This document shows positions 45,964 to 55,165 of a stretch of 64,000 bases of DNA, one piece after another; the stretch's first letter is position 1; the number at the start of each line of letters is the position of its first letter. The stretch spans positions 1-64,000 of the forward strand of contig CAJXTB010000029.1 in assembly GCA_913061235.1 (NCBI GenBank), read 5' to 3'. The translations under genes were made by a program, and so were the position numbers. The notes under the pieces were generated by a model that saw only the letters and a list, made by a program, of their open reading frames with translations, did no database searches and had not been told where the DNA came from. The DNA comes from an uncultured Pseudomonadota bacterium (GTDB lineage: Bacteria; Myxococcota_A; UBA796; GCA-2862545).

Positions 45964-47925
45964 ATGCTTACGCTTCTCATCGCTCTGTCCATCGCCTCGC
46001 CCCTTGAACTCGCCACCCAGACCGGCCCAGAAGATGCCGTTTGGTCGGTTCAGACACATGCCTTCGCAGGAGGCGACCGTCACCGAGCGACTGCTACGTG
46101 GAAGGGTCTTGACGTTGTTGGCGCTGACGTGATTGTGGTGGGGGACACGCTTCGTTCGTCCAACCCGTGGGACCGTCCAACCGGTCGCTTGGCTGTGCCA
46201 CAGAAGGTCGCGCAAGACGTCGCCCAGCGGCTCTTGGGAGGGGCTGCTTTAGCGTGGGCGCCGCGGGTCGAGCCCGTCATTGTTGCCTTTGATGGTGCCC
46301 GGTACGCGTGGCAGGTAGACGTGGCCTCCGCCAATCCCTTTGCCGCATGGCGGGTCTGGGTAGATGGTGAGACCGGCCGTGCTCTAGCGGCGCTGCCGAC
46401 ATCGTTCTCGGCGGATGGCTCGGTGTACTCAGGCGACCCCTTGTCATCGCAGGTGCAGACCGTCACGCTAGAGGGGTTGAGTGGTGATGACGCCCTGTCT
46501 GGCGAGTTCGCAGACGTGTTCTCGTGTGATGATGCCGAGATTGGCGAGAGCTTGTTCGACAGCAGTGTGTGCAACGGGCTGTCCCGTCATGCCGTACCAG
46601 ACAGCAGTGGAAACTTCCTCTTTGAGCCGGAGCCCGAGAGCTACGACGACCCCTTCGCCGAGGTCCATCTGTACCACCACCTAGATATTGTCTCTCGCTG
46701 GGCTCAAGACACGTACGGCTTCTCGCGGGCCTCTCCAACCACTGCCTTCACCAACTTCGAGATGGCCAACGCGTTCTACGGAGACTTCGACGGCGACGGC
46801 GTAGCGGACATTGCCATGGGCCAGTTTGAAGGCATTGATCTGACCTACGACCCTGACGTCATCTACCACGAGTTTGGCCATGGAATTGTGGGCGGCGTTG
46901 CTGCGTTGGGCTTCCTAGATGCCGACGAGACGGGACTTCGCTGGGACGGCGGCGCGCTCAACGAAGGAACCGCAGACGTCATTGCACTGCTGCTCACCCA
47001 AGACCCGGCCATTGGCGCCTACGCCGGAACCGCGTTTGACCGAACGGCCATTCGGGACCTTGTTCAGCCGCGCAGCTGCCCCGAGGACTTGGTCGGGGAG
47101 GTCCACGCAGACGGCCTGCTGTGGGGGCACCTGTTTTACCGGCTGACGTTGGACGAACGTCTGGAACTCGCTGATGTAGAGGCTCTTCTGTGGGGCGCTC
47201 TGAGCACCTGGGGACCGACCACCGACTGGACCGAAGCGGGAGAGTCTCTTCTGGATGCCGCAGAAGACCTGCGCTCTGCGGATGCGCTGTCAGACGACGG
47301 AGTGACCGCTGTTGAAGAAGCCGTTTCCGCGGCCAACCTCATTGACTGTGAGCGCGTCATCGACCTCGTGAATGACGAAGAGCACGACGCTCTGCTGCTG
47401 TTCACCGGCATTCCAGGCGCATTGGAAGTGCTTCCCGCCGAGGTGCAGTACAGAATCACCATGCCCGCCGACGGGTCAGACGTGGACCTGTGCTTTACCG
47501 AGTGGAGTGACCGCACCGACAACATTGGCTACCGCATCCATGTGCGACGCGGACAGCCGGTTGGACACGAGATTGTAGACCTGTCCTTGTTCGGCCTGCG
47601 CACCGCCGTTCCAACGGACTTTGACGCGGACTTCGACGGCGAAGGAACCGGCTTGGCACTGACTCTTGGGCCCGAAGGCGACATGGTCACCACCGCCGGC
47701 GAGGTCCTGTACGTGTCCTTGGCATCCCGGCCTATCGACGAGCCGGAGTCGCTCGAGTTCACCTTTGCCCGCGTGACGCTACAGATCAACGGCGAGGTCA
47801 TCGAACCCGCTACGCGAGGCGGATGCTCGTGTAGTCAGTCTGGAACGCCGGTCTTCCTGTGGCCGCTGATGGGCCTACTGCCCATGTTCTGGCGTCGTCG
47901 ACCGAAAACACCCACCGGAAACTGA
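45964..47925 (+). CDS. Secreted gluzincin metallopeptidase with MYXO-CTERM-like tail
   Basis: A 653-residue exported protein. A short signal (MLTLLIALSIASPLEL) is followed by a propeptide-like region (about 20-180). The zinc site is YHEFGHGIV (HExxH), and the third ligand Glu is in GGALNEGTADVIALLL about 37 residues later, an M4/M36-like arrangement. The C-terminal part (about 490-620) is a pre-peptidase-type beta domain. The tail GGCSCSQSG, a hydrophobic stretch (VFLWPLMGLLPMFW) and RRRPK form a MYXO-CTERM-like sorting signal, so the protease is probably surface-anchored. It may act on exported proteins or prey material; that is speculation. Confidence 0.87.
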   Translation: MLTLLIALSIASPLELATQTGPEDAVWSVQTHAFAGGDRHRATATWKGLDVVGADVIVVGDTLRSSNPWDRPTGRLAVPQKVAQDVAQRLLGGAALAWAPRVEPVIVAFDGARYAWQVDVASANPFAAWRVWVDGETGRALAALPTSFSADGSVYSGDPLSSQVQTVTLEGLSGDDALSGEFADVFSCDDAEIGESLFDSSVCNGLSRHAVPDSSGNFLFEPEPESYDDPFAEVHLYHHLDIVSRWAQDTYGFSRASPTTAFTNFEMANAFYGDFDGDGVADIAMGQFEGIDLTYDPDVIYHEFGHGIVGGVAALGFLDADETGLRWDGGALNEGTADVIALLLTQDPAIGAYAGTAFDRTAIRDLVQPRSCPEDLVGEVHADGLLWGHLFYRLTLDERLELADVEALLWGALSTWGPTTDWTEAGESLLDAAEDLRSADALSDDGVTAVEEAVSAANLIDCERVIDLVNDEEHDALLLFTGIPGALEVLPAEVQYRITMPADGSDVDLCFTEWSDRTDNIGYRIHVRRGQPVGHEIVDLSLFGLRTAVPTDFDADFDGEGTGLALTLGPEGDMVTTAGEVLYVSLASRPIDEPESLEFTFARVTLQINGEVIEPATRGGCSCSQSGTPVFLWPLMGLLPMFWRRRPKTPTGN

Positions 47926-47957
47926 AGGACTGGGGCGGCACTCGACAAGTACCAGGC

Positions 47958-48167
47958 ATGCGAACACGACTCCTCTTCTTACTCTTGCTTCCGTTTCTCT
48001 CTCTTTCTGCTTGTGCGTCGCACAGTCGCCCGACCATCGTCGTCGAGCAACCGGTCGTTCAATCTTGCGGCTTTACGTCCGACGACCCGGAGCTGGAGCT
48101 GGAGCACAAGCGTCGACATGAGGCCATGGAGTTTTTGGGCGAAATCGTTGGCTCAAGCTGCTTTTAG
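47958..48167 (+). CDS. Small lipoprotein of 69 residues
   Basis: MRTRLLFLLLLPFLSLSAC is a clear lipoprotein signal with the acylated Cys at residue 19. The mature 50 residues contain two further Cys (VVQSCGFTS and GSSCF-end) and a charged helix (ELELEHKRRHEAMEFLGEI). No family is recognised. The start is the internal ATG 47958, as the longer frame before it lacks a signal. Its last four bases (TTAG, 48164-48167) are shared with the stop codon of the convergent methyltransferase gene. Confidence 0.65.
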   Translation: MRTRLLFLLLLPFLSLSACASHSRPTIVVEQPVVQSCGFTSDDPELELEHKRRHEAMEFLGEIVGSSCF

Positions 48168-49210
48168 GCCTTCGCAAGTTCCCAGATCTCAACGCGTTCC
48201 TTCGTCGTCCGATGCCGTCCGCCGGGACTGCGTGTGGCTCGGACCTTGCGCTGGAGCCGGCTGACCAGTGTGAAGCGCCCTGCCTCCAGCTCCCGTTCAA
48301 TCGGGTGGGGGACTTCAGGCTGAACCAGGGACATGATGTTCGAGAACACCAGCACCACTCGGCCATCGGCGGCGACGCGGGCGTGGGCTTGGTCGAAGAA
48401 CCTCTCAAATAGGGCGTCTTCGAAGTACAAGGCGCGGTCGAGTAGGCTCGTCTCTTCGCCCTTGAGCCATGGTGGATTGAAGACGATGAGGTCGAACGGC
48501 GTGTCACCGTCGCCCAGAAGGTCGGTGTGGACGGGCTCGATAGGAACGGCACCGTCACGTCGGGCAATCTCGTTGACTACGCTCTTGATGGCGTTTGCAT
48601 TGGTGTCTGTGGCGACAATGTGCTCGACACCACCGCGAGCCATCAGCAGGGCCAGCACGCCACAGCCCGTTCCCACATCTACGGCTGTCTTCTTTGACCC
48701 TTCGTAACCACGTAACCACTGGGCAAACAGCTCCAGATGCGACGTGCGAGTAGGGGCGTAGGTTCCGTAGTACGGGTGAATCTTGCCACCGAGCACGGCC
48801 ATCTGTACACCGTGGTCGTAGGCCTGCCAGGCGCCGAACAGCTCCTGAACCTGGACGAAGGGCAGGGTGAAGTCGGGGGTATCCGCGTACAGCTCGCGCA
48901 AGAACTCAATGTGTTGCGAGTCCTGCAGAGCCAATCGGTGGTTCTTGATGGGAGCGAGCAGGCGCAGTGAAGCGTCTCGGAATGCCCGCTTGAATCCTTG
49001 GCGAAGGGCGTAGCTTGCGCCATCTCGCGGTGGACGCAGCGCGTGGTACAGTTCGTCCAAGATCTCGGCACCTGTACTGTAGGCGTCCGTCACCATCAGA
49101 CGCTCGCCCTTGCGAAGACGCATGACGGCGTTGCCGGGACTGGTGTTCCGGTCGACGGGTTGCGCGCCTTTCAGCGAGACAGGTTCGGGTCGGTACAGCT
49201 GCGTAGTCAT
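48164..49210 (-). CDS. Class I SAM-dependent methyltransferase (RsmC/HemK-like)
   Basis: A 348-residue protein. The C-terminal Rossmann domain (residues about 165-345) has motif I AVDVGTGCGVLALLMA, the acidic strand end VATDTNANAI, and the NPPW motif in LIVFNPPWLKGEET, found in N6-adenine, glutamine and RsmC-type guanine methyltransferases. The N-terminal ~160 residues are unrelated helices that may bind the target. Substrates could be rRNA, tRNA or a protein glutamine; it cannot be decided. It is divergent from the GST gene with 54 bases between. Tail-to-tail it overlaps the small lipoprotein by four bases. Confidence 0.87.
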   Translation of the reverse strand: MTTQLYRPEPVSLKGAQPVDRNTSPGNAVMRLRKGERLMVTDAYSTGAEILDELYHALRPPRDGASYALRQGFKRAFRDASLRLLAPIKNHRLALQDSQHIEFLRELYADTPDFTLPFVQVQELFGAWQAYDHGVQMAVLGGKIHPYYGTYAPTRTSHLELFAQWLRGYEGSKKTAVDVGTGCGVLALLMARGGVEHIVATDTNANAIKSVVNEIARRDGAVPIEPVHTDLLGDGDTPFDLIVFNPPWLKGEETSLLDRALYFEDALFERFFDQAHARVAADGRVVLVFSNIMSLVQPEVPHPIERELEAGRFTLVSRLQRKVRATRSPGGRHRTTKERVEIWELAKA

Positions 49211-49264
49211 GCGTCATCCTGTTTGGGAACGGCGCGTGCGATAACCATTTGCTGCGAGGTGTGT

Positions 49265-50281
49265 GTGGGTCAGTTGGTGAACGGGCAATGGGTAGACGAT
49301 GACGCGGTCAGCAACGACAAGAGCGGTGAATGGACCCGTCCTGCAACGATTGTGCGCGACTGGATTCGCGCAGACGGAAGCACTCCGTTCACCCCGGAGG
49401 TCGGTCGATACCACCTGTGGTTAGCGTACAACTGCACATGGTCGCAGCGCACGTTGATTGTGTTGAATCTTCTCGGGCTGGACCACGCGGTGAGCTCGTC
49501 CATTGCCCATGTGCACCGCAATGACGGCGGATGGTGGTTTCGCGATGGCGTTGATGCCCTTCAACCCAACGCCTCACAACCTTGGGAATCGTGGTCCAAC
49601 ACCGATGGGTTTGTCACCGCAGAACCCGTACAAGGACTGTCGCTGCACAGTGTCTACACCGCGCATGATACCCACTACACCGGGCGCTGCACGGTTCCAG
49701 TTCTGTGGGACCGGACCCTCGGAAGAGTCGTGAACAACGAGTCTTCCGAGATTGTGCGCATGTTCCAGCATGAGTTCAGCGCTCTGGCCAAGACCCCTCG
49801 CGACCTTCGCCCAGAGGCGCTGCGTGCGGTCATCGAACAGACCAACAAGTGGGTCTACGACAGCATCAACAATGGCGTGTACAAGGTCGGCTTTGCACGG
49901 TCCCAAGCGGCCTATGAAGCAGCCCTAGACCGTCTCTTCGCCGCTCTCGACCGCTGTGAGTCCATTCTGGCAGGCCAGCGATATCTCTGCGGCAACGAGC
50001 TCACAGAGTCCGACATTCGTCTGTTCCCCACGCTTGTACGCTTTGATCCTGTGTATTTCGGCCACTTTAAGTGCAATACTCGGCGTATCTCCGACTATCC
50101 GCACTTGTCTGGCTACCTGCGCGACCTGTACCAGACCCCTGGCTTTGCAGAGACGGTCAACGTGCAGGCGTACAAGCTTGGCTACATGGGGCGAAGCGAG
50201 CGACTCAATCCGTCACGCATCATCCCGCCGGGACCTGTGCTCGACTGGCATGCACCCTGTGAGGAGCGCAAAGCCCTCTAG
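49265..50281 (+). CDS. Xi-class glutathione S-transferase / glutathionyl-hydroquinone reductase
   Basis: A 338-residue enzyme of the xi class, which removes glutathione from glutathionyl-quinones. The N-terminal part has RYHLWLAYNCTWSQRTLIVLNLLGL with the active-site Cys in the CxWxxR motif (CTWSQR; typical members have CPWAHR), and later GWWFRDG..., ESSEIVRMFQHEF and CESILAGQRYLCGNELTESDIRLFPTLVRFD, all family hallmarks. A GTG at 49265 five bases after GCGAGGT starts the protein at VGQLVNGQW, its usual N-terminus; no ATG is available. The 3' end overlaps the convergent LTD lipoprotein by four bases (CTAG). Confidence 0.87.
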   Translation: MGQLVNGQWVDDDAVSNDKSGEWTRPATIVRDWIRADGSTPFTPEVGRYHLWLAYNCTWSQRTLIVLNLLGLDHAVSSSIAHVHRNDGGWWFRDGVDALQPNASQPWESWSNTDGFVTAEPVQGLSLHSVYTAHDTHYTGRCTVPVLWDRTLGRVVNNESSEIVRMFQHEFSALAKTPRDLRPEALRAVIEQTNKWVYDSINNGVYKVGFARSQAAYEAALDRLFAALDRCESILAGQRYLCGNELTESDIRLFPTLVRFDPVYFGHFKCNTRRISDYPHLSGYLRDLYQTPGFAETVNVQAYKLGYMGRSERLNPSRIIPPGPVLDWHAPCEERKAL

Positions 50282-51471
50282 AAACACGGGTCGTTTGGCT
50301 GACCGGGGGTTCCCGCTTCGGACATGGGCGAGGTGATGGTCAGCTGGTCGCACCACTCGTTCTTGTCGGTCTGAGCCGGGGTGCCCAAGACACTGGGGTC
50401 GACACCCGTAGCAATGGCGTTTGTGAACCAGCTGGAGTCGTACGCAATGCGGCCCACTTCAACACCGTCTGGGCGACTGAGGACGACTTCGTCCACGCGG
50501 TTGGCCAGGGCCATTCCGTCACCCAGGGTGCTGCGGTTGAAGCCGCCGTCACAGGGTACGCCGCCGTTGAGGGCGGGGTTGGTCTCTGCACACAGAACAA
50601 AGTAGCCGTTGGGCGGAACAATGAACGGGCCTTCGAGAATCCAGGTGTCGTTGTCGTCGTCGCGGAAGGTGTAGCCAGCAACGTCGATAGGGGAGCCCGA
50701 GGTGTTGTACATCTCGACCCACTCGCCGATATGGTCTTCGACGACTTGCGGGTTGATCATCAGCTCGGTGAAGACCAAGTCGCCCGGCTCAGCGATGACC
50801 GGTGCGTCGGTCACGAAGACGGTGACGCTGTCTTGGCCGACTTCGCCGTCTTCGTCTTCCACTTCGAGAGTGACCAAGTGGGTACCGACGGACAAGCCGT
50901 CCCAGAACAAGATGGACGAACCTTCGGCCGAGATAGCGCCGGTCAGGTCGCCGTCAACGTCGGACCACCAGCGGAACTCCAGCGCCTCAACAGGGGTGTC
51001 GGAGTCGCTGGCTTCACCGCGGAAGGTGAGCTCGGAGCCGGGCGTCACGTCCACGCCGTCATCGGGGCTGGTGATGAGGACATCGGGTACGCCGGGCGCG
51101 CCAACAACCGTGATGGCGACTTCGGTAACGGTGAGGTGGTCACGCGAGTCGGTGACGGAGAGGAAGACGGTGTGTGGCCCGCGCTCTACTCCGGTGAAGT
51201 CGACGGTCAGGGCGACGTTACCGTCTAGGTCTGACGTGGAGTCGCCAAGGACGACGTCGTCTAGGCTCCATGTTGCGGTGAGCGTCTCGATGGGGTCGAG
51301 GTCGTCGTCGACAACGCCGGTGAGCTCTACAGAGCCGCGAACAACGAAGTCTCCGACTCCTGGCGCGGTGATGACCGCGTCGGGCGGGCCGTCTTGCGCG
51401 GTGAGACCATTGTCGTTGTTGGTACAGCCGACCGAGAGGACGACGAGGGCCAGAGCAGACACAGCGCGCAT
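50278..51471 (-). CDS. Lipoprotein with two Ig-like domains and a lamin-tail domain
   Basis: A 397-residue lipoprotein: MRAVSALALVVLSVGC, lipid Cys at 16. Two PKD/cadherin-like beta domains follow: residues about 30-125 (SVELTGVVDDDLDPIETLTATWSLDD) and about 128-225 (ELTFRGEASDSDTPVEALEFRWWSD). The last part (about 230-395) is a lamin-tail-type domain, recognisable from GDLVFTELMINPQ...GEWVEMYNTSGSPIDVAGYTF. LTD domains in bacteria occur on surface proteins of unknown binding target. The DUF4876-like lipoprotein of the zinc locus shares this style of opening. Confidence 0.85.
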   Translation of the reverse strand: MRAVSALALVVLSVGCTNNDNGLTAQDGPPDAVITAPGVGDFVVRGSVELTGVVDDDLDPIETLTATWSLDDVVLGDSTSDLDGNVALTVDFTGVERGPHTVFLSVTDSRDHLTVTEVAITVVGAPGVPDVLITSPDDGVDVTPGSELTFRGEASDSDTPVEALEFRWWSDVDGDLTGAISAEGSSILFWDGLSVGTHLVTLEVEDEDGEVGQDSVTVFVTDAPVIAEPGDLVFTELMINPQVVEDHIGEWVEMYNTSGSPIDVAGYTFRDDDNDTWILEGPFIVPPNGYFVLCAETNPALNGGVPCDGGFNRSTLGDGMALANRVDEVVLSRPDGVEVGRIAYDSSWFTNAIATGVDPSVLGTPAQTDKNEWCDQLTITSPMSEAGTPGQPNDPCF

Positions 51472-51584
51472 ATTGCCTCCAAGAGGGAGCGCGACGTAGC
51501 TCGGTGGCCCGTTATGAAAACTGTCGTCAGTCTGTTGTCACACGTCCGTTTCATGGAGCGTTACCTGCCCCGCGAGGTGTGCCC

Positions 51585-52085
51585 ATGTCTGACGAGACCG
51601 AAGTCCAACGTGTTCGCAATGGTGATGACGAGCGTGAAGAGCGCCGTGCCATCCGGTTCGCGAGGAAAGTCGTCACCTTTATTACGGACCAGAAGCTGGA
51701 GCGGGCGCTGACCCTCCCGCTGTCTCCCAGTGTCGAGCGCAGTCTTCGCGAGTGGCATGCAACACCGCGTCGCAAAGGAAAGCGCGCTGTGGGACGGCTT
51801 GAAGATCGCATGGTGCGCGAGGTTCGCTTGGCCAACCTGCTGGAGCTGGTCGGCATCATGCGTGAGGGCATGCAGGCGTACAAGACCGGTGCGGCCGTCG
51901 CAGCGGAAGCCTGGGGAGAGCGCTTGGTCACCGATGGAGACTCCGCCCTTCAAGAGCTTCTAGAGGAAGTTCCAGCGGTTGACCGGCAGACCTTCCGGCG
52001 TCTGATTCGTGCCGCTCAGAAGGAAGAAGAGCGCGGCGCCGCTTGGGCGGCGTTGGCCAAGGAACTGACGTCCGTCTTGGCCTAA
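51585..52085 (+). CDS. yjgA: YjgA/DarP-family ribosome-associated protein
   Basis: A 166-residue helical cytoplasmic protein, DUF615 family. Visible signatures are RFARKVVTFITDQKLERALTLP, RRKGKRAVGRLEDRMVREV and the C-terminal DRQTFRRLIRAAQKEE. E. coli YjgA/DarP binds the late 50S subunit precursor and helps its maturation. ATG 51585 with GAGG upstream is chosen over the longer frame. Its last four bases overlap the stop of the convergent lipoprotein gene (CTAA). With RsgA at 9.4 kb it is one of two ribosome-assembly factors in the window. Confidence 0.9.
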   Translation: MSDETEVQRVRNGDDEREERRAIRFARKVVTFITDQKLERALTLPLSPSVERSLREWHATPRRKGKRAVGRLEDRMVREVRLANLLELVGIMREGMQAYKTGAAVAAEAWGERLVTDGDSALQELLEEVPAVDRQTFRRLIRAAQKEEERGAAWAALAKELTSVLA

Positions 52086-52486
52086 TCGGTAAAGATGGGG
52101 TGGTTGCAGGCGCGAGCGGCGTCGCAGTCCTCTGCACACGTGGCCTCAGTCAGACAGGTGACGTCTACGTCCGTCAGGCACGCAATCGTGGTGGTCATTG
52201 TGCAGTCGATGCTGCATTGACCGGCGTCGTCCGACAGGCCGCAGCCCACCAAGAACTGGCACACGTCGCCTTGGGCATCTCCGCACACGTCATTGGCGCC
52301 GCCAAATGTCAGGCAGTCGTCCGCGTCATATTCGGGGTCTAGGTCCGGAAAACACTCGGCCTCGGTGTCGATTTCCGTGTCCACGCCAGTGTCTACCGAT
52401 GTGTCTGCGTCTGTTCCGGCATCCGTGTCATCGGCGGCTTGGTCACATCCCATGAGCAAGGCGGCTAGTAGGGCGAGTCGATACAT
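52082..52486 (-). CDS. Cys-rich lipoprotein with Asp-Thr linker
   Basis: A 134-residue lipoprotein: MYRLALLAALLMGC, lipid Cys at 14, ATG 52486 with GGAG eight bases before. The linker is DDTDAGTDADTSVDTGVDTE, the same acidic Asp/Thr style as in other lipoproteins of this window. The mature domain carries twelve Cys in pairs (CLTFGGANDVC, CQFLVGC, CSIDC, CLTDVDVTC, CAEDC, CNHP), so a compact disulfide-bonded domain. Function unknown. Tail-to-tail with the YjgA gene, overlapping by four bases. Confidence 0.8.
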   Translation of the reverse strand: MYRLALLAALLMGCDQAADDTDAGTDADTSVDTGVDTEIDTEAECFPDLDPEYDADDCLTFGGANDVCGDAQGDVCQFLVGCGLSDDAGQCSIDCTMTTTIACLTDVDVTCLTEATCAEDCDAARACNHPIFTD

Positions 52487-52548
52487 GTTTGGCTCCATTC
52501 GTGTCCCGACCGCGACGTAGCGCGTAATTGCCTGATTTGGAAGGTCGA

Positions 52549-53244
52549 ATGGTTCATCTGTTTCGCTCGAGTCGTGAGCGTCTGTCCAATCGGGACCTCC
52601 ACCGGTTCACCGGGGACTCGCTGCTGGACAGTGTCGCGACTGTCATCTGTGGTGCGGAGTGCCTGGCGCGAAAGGAGTTCTTTGAGAGCTACGAAGTGGC
52701 CAAGCGCATCCTGAGGCGTCACCGAGGCGGACCGGTTGTTGACCTGGCGGGGGGACACGGACTCGTTGGGTTTTTTGTGGCGCTGATGGACCGTGGGACG
52801 GACAGCATCTGTGTTGTGGACAAGCGCATCCCGAAGAGTGCCGCACGGCTTCGCGAGGCGCTGTCGGTCAAGTGGCCGTACGTCACTGAGAAGTGGCAGT
52901 TCCAAGAGGGCAAGGTGCAGGACGCCGTCATCACCGGTGCTGACCGCGTTCTCGGCATTCATGCCTGTGGGGGGCTGACAGATGAGGTGTTGCGGCTGGC
53001 AGGCGAACATCGCGCGCGAGTGGCTGTTCTTCCGTGTTGCCACAGTCACGCGACGCTGGACTCTGGCGGGCTCGAAGGCTGGATGCCAATGGAAGTGGCC
53101 ATCGATTCCACGCGCGCATTGGCCCTCCGCGCCGCCAACTACCGAGTGTTTACCACCACTATCTCTGAAGACATCACGCCGATGAATCGCATGTTGTTGG
53201 GGACACCTGTGGAATGGGTGCGGCCTGGCAAGGGTGGGGCGTGA
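52549..53244 (+). CDS. Methyltransferase of the METTL25/Methyltransf_32 type
   Basis: A 231-residue protein. Motif I is VVDLAGGHGLVGFFVAL, the second strand ends CVVDKRIP, and the family's later motifs are LGIHACGGLTDEVLRLA and VAVLPCCHSH. The HACG...PCCH pair is typical of RNA-related methyltransferases grouped as Methyltransf_32. Target unknown. ATG 52549 follows GGAAGG at a short gap. A truncated, diverged copy of its last 55 codons survives at 55736-55912 in the same orientation, so the family once had a second gene here. Confidence 0.83.
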   Translation: MVHLFRSSRERLSNRDLHRFTGDSLLDSVATVICGAECLARKEFFESYEVAKRILRRHRGGPVVDLAGGHGLVGFFVALMDRGTDSICVVDKRIPKSAARLREALSVKWPYVTEKWQFQEGKVQDAVITGADRVLGIHACGGLTDEVLRLAGEHRARVAVLPCCHSHATLDSGGLEGWMPMEVAIDSTRALALRAANYRVFTTTISEDITPMNRMLLGTPVEWVRPGKGGA

Positions 53245-53280
53245 CCGCTCTCCGGTAGAGGCGGCCTACACACGTTCCGC

Positions 53281-54981
53281 TCAGTTGGAGCCGGTGTGAC
53301 CAATCGCCGGCAAGAACGACCCACTGGGCGTCACGCCGCCGTCCGTGTCCACTCGAATGCGACCGTCGCCACCCCCACCATCGGTCGGTGAGGCTCCGTT
53401 CAGGACTGAGTTGCGTCCGCCGGCTGCGGTGATGGTTCCGTCGTTGACGATGCTCGACGCCACTAGCCAGATCGAGCCGCCTGCTCCCGCACCTCCTCCG
53501 CCTGCAGCACCGACGTTCTGTGTGGCGCCACCCTTGCCGCCGACTGCGAGAATCGCTCCAGTTACCGCTACGGTGATGCTGCCTGTAGAGGTGATTCGCA
53601 CGGCTCCACCGCCCGCTCCGCCACCGCCACCGCTGTAGCGAGTACTCGCGCCGCCGAGACCACCTCCGCCGCCGCCGCCGCCACTTCCGCCGTCCAGCGT
53701 AGTGAACGCCGCACTACCGATTGTGCTGCCGCCTGCACCTGGACTTGCGTTGTAGCCGGCGTACCCGCTGGTTGCGAAGCCTCCGCCGCCGCCTTCTCCG
53801 CCGTTGATGTATTGACCACTGGTTTGAGTTCCGCCGCGGATTCCGGGTCGGGGGCCTGCGCCATTCGATCCCGCGGAGGTGTACGCTCCGCTGATACCGC
53901 CGGAGAATCCACCGCAGGTGCCCGCACCGGGCTGTGCTCGGGCAGGTGTACCGCTGGAGGCATTCCAGTACTCCCCGTTGTTTCCTGTCAGGTCCAAGGT
54001 GCCCTCAATGAGCACGTTGCCGGTAACGGTGATGTCCAGGGGAGTGGTACAGCCCGGTGTGCAGCTCACGACAACGCCTGCTGGGATGTGCAGCCCATCG
54101 AGTGATTGTGTGCCGCACAATGTGGTGTTGACGCTCGGGCACAGTCCGCTTCCTTCACACCCGTACAGGTCGGCTGGCAGCTCGACGTGGCCGCGCCGCA
54201 GCCGCGCGTTCATCGGAACTGTGACGCCTTCACCAACAGTGACCCGTGCCGCCAAGGTAGCGCCGTCATGCATCGTGACGTCGTCCGCAATCAGTGCGCC
54301 GCGGCCAATACGGACCTCGCCGGTAGTCTCAAAGCCGTCGCCGATGGTGCTGTCTTTGCGAACGCGCAGGTCTCCGCCAATGATGGCGTCTGCGCCCACA
54401 ACGCTGTTGGGGCCAATGACGATGACAGCGGAAGGGGCACAGGTCAGGGTGAAGGGGCTGTTCGCGGCCATGGAGGCTCCGCGAGCAATCACCAGATCGG
54501 TGTCGCAGTCCACGGCGAATCCAGGGCCGGATGCGGATCCACCGAGCGTGCTCCGGGCTCCAAGAGTCGCGGTGCCGGTGACCCGCACGTAGTCACCCAC
54601 GATTCCCGCGTAGCTCAGCTCCAGTCCGCCGGGGAATGATGCGCCGACTCCGACGGAGGCAGACCGACCAATGATGGACCCATCTCCCAGCACGGTTCCT
54701 GCACCGATGGTGGCTTGGCGCCCAATGATGGTGTTGACGCCGAGCACCGTGGTCGTCCCACTAGCGCCGTCTACCTGGGCGAAAGCCGCTACATAGGCGT
54801 CTTCAGAGACCGTGACGCCCGCGCCAATGACGGCGTGATGGCCAACATAGGCACCCGTCTCGACTGTGGCCGACGCGTCGATGGAGGCGGTTGACTCGAC
54901 GATCGCGCCTGGCGAGATGCTTTGTGCGAGCGCTGCGCTGGGCATCACGAGTGCGAGGACAAGGACGGTTTGAGTTCGCAT
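53281..54981 (-). CDS. Secreted left-handed beta-helix protein with Gly-rich C-terminus
   Basis: A 566-residue exported protein with signal MRTQTVLVLALVMPSAALA. Residues about 20-270 are hexapeptide-type repeats (VIGAGVTVSEDAYV, IGAGTVLGDGSIIG) as in the protein at 446-1894. The C-terminal half (about 330-540) is extremely Gly/Ser-rich with runs such as GGGGGGGLGG and repeated GG[KR]GG elements interleaved with ITSTGSITVAVTGAILAVGG-type strands, a pattern seen in large extracellular myxobacterial proteins. It has no visible membrane anchor. It is probably a structural or adhesive surface protein. Function unknown. Confidence 0.8.
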   Translation of the reverse strand: MRTQTVLVLALVMPSAALAQSISPGAIVESTASIDASATVETGAYVGHHAVIGAGVTVSEDAYVAAFAQVDGASGTTTVLGVNTIIGRQATIGAGTVLGDGSIIGRSASVGVGASFPGGLELSYAGIVGDYVRVTGTATLGARSTLGGSASGPGFAVDCDTDLVIARGASMAANSPFTLTCAPSAVIVIGPNSVVGADAIIGGDLRVRKDSTIGDGFETTGEVRIGRGALIADDVTMHDGATLAARVTVGEGVTVPMNARLRRGHVELPADLYGCEGSGLCPSVNTTLCGTQSLDGLHIPAGVVVSCTPGCTTPLDITVTGNVLIEGTLDLTGNNGEYWNASSGTPARAQPGAGTCGGFSGGISGAYTSAGSNGAGPRPGIRGGTQTSGQYINGGEGGGGGFATSGYAGYNASPGAGGSTIGSAAFTTLDGGSGGGGGGGGLGGASTRYSGGGGGAGGGAVRITSTGSITVAVTGAILAVGGKGGATQNVGAAGGGGAGAGGSIWLVASSIVNDGTITAAGGRNSVLNGASPTDGGGGDGRIRVDTDGGVTPSGSFLPAIGHTGSN

Positions 54982-55069
54982 GAGTTTCCCAGTTCGAATG
55001 TGGACTCTTTATAGCATGGGAGTCTCTGAATTCGGGCTGCGAAACGGCGGTGGGGCTGGATCGATGCGC

Positions 55070-55106
55070 AAAGAAAAAGGCCGCGATTCCCGAGGGAATC
55101 GCGACC
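55070..55106 (-). terminator. Strong intrinsic terminator on the minus strand
   Basis: GGCCGCGATTCCC (55079-55091) and GGGAATCGCGACC (55094-55106) form a 13-pair stem with one G-U pair and a minimal loop. On the minus strand it is followed by a T-rich tract (complement of AAAGAAAAA, 55070-55078). It lies directly after the tRNA-like fragment, as terminators of tRNA genes do, and shields the downstream beta-helix gene. Confidence 0.85.
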
Positions 55107-55114
55107 TTTCAAAA

Positions 55115-55165
55115 TGGCGCCCGTTGCTGGATTCGAACCGGCGACACACGGATCCAAAGGCAGTG
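55115..55165 (-). pseudogene. tRNA 3'-end fragment (T-arm, acceptor 3' strand, encoded CCA)
   Basis: On the minus strand GCCGGTTCGAATCCAGC forms a T-arm with the invariant TTCGAAT loop (four of five pairs), followed by AACGGGCG and CCA at 55115-55117. Before it, CTTTGGATCC resembles an anticodon loop. No sequence matching the 5' acceptor strand (GCCCGTT) or a D-arm exists within the expected 75 bases upstream, so an intact tRNA cannot be folded. It is best read as the 3' end of a tRNA gene left at an attachment site or by a deletion; a strong terminator follows immediately. Confidence 0.6.
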
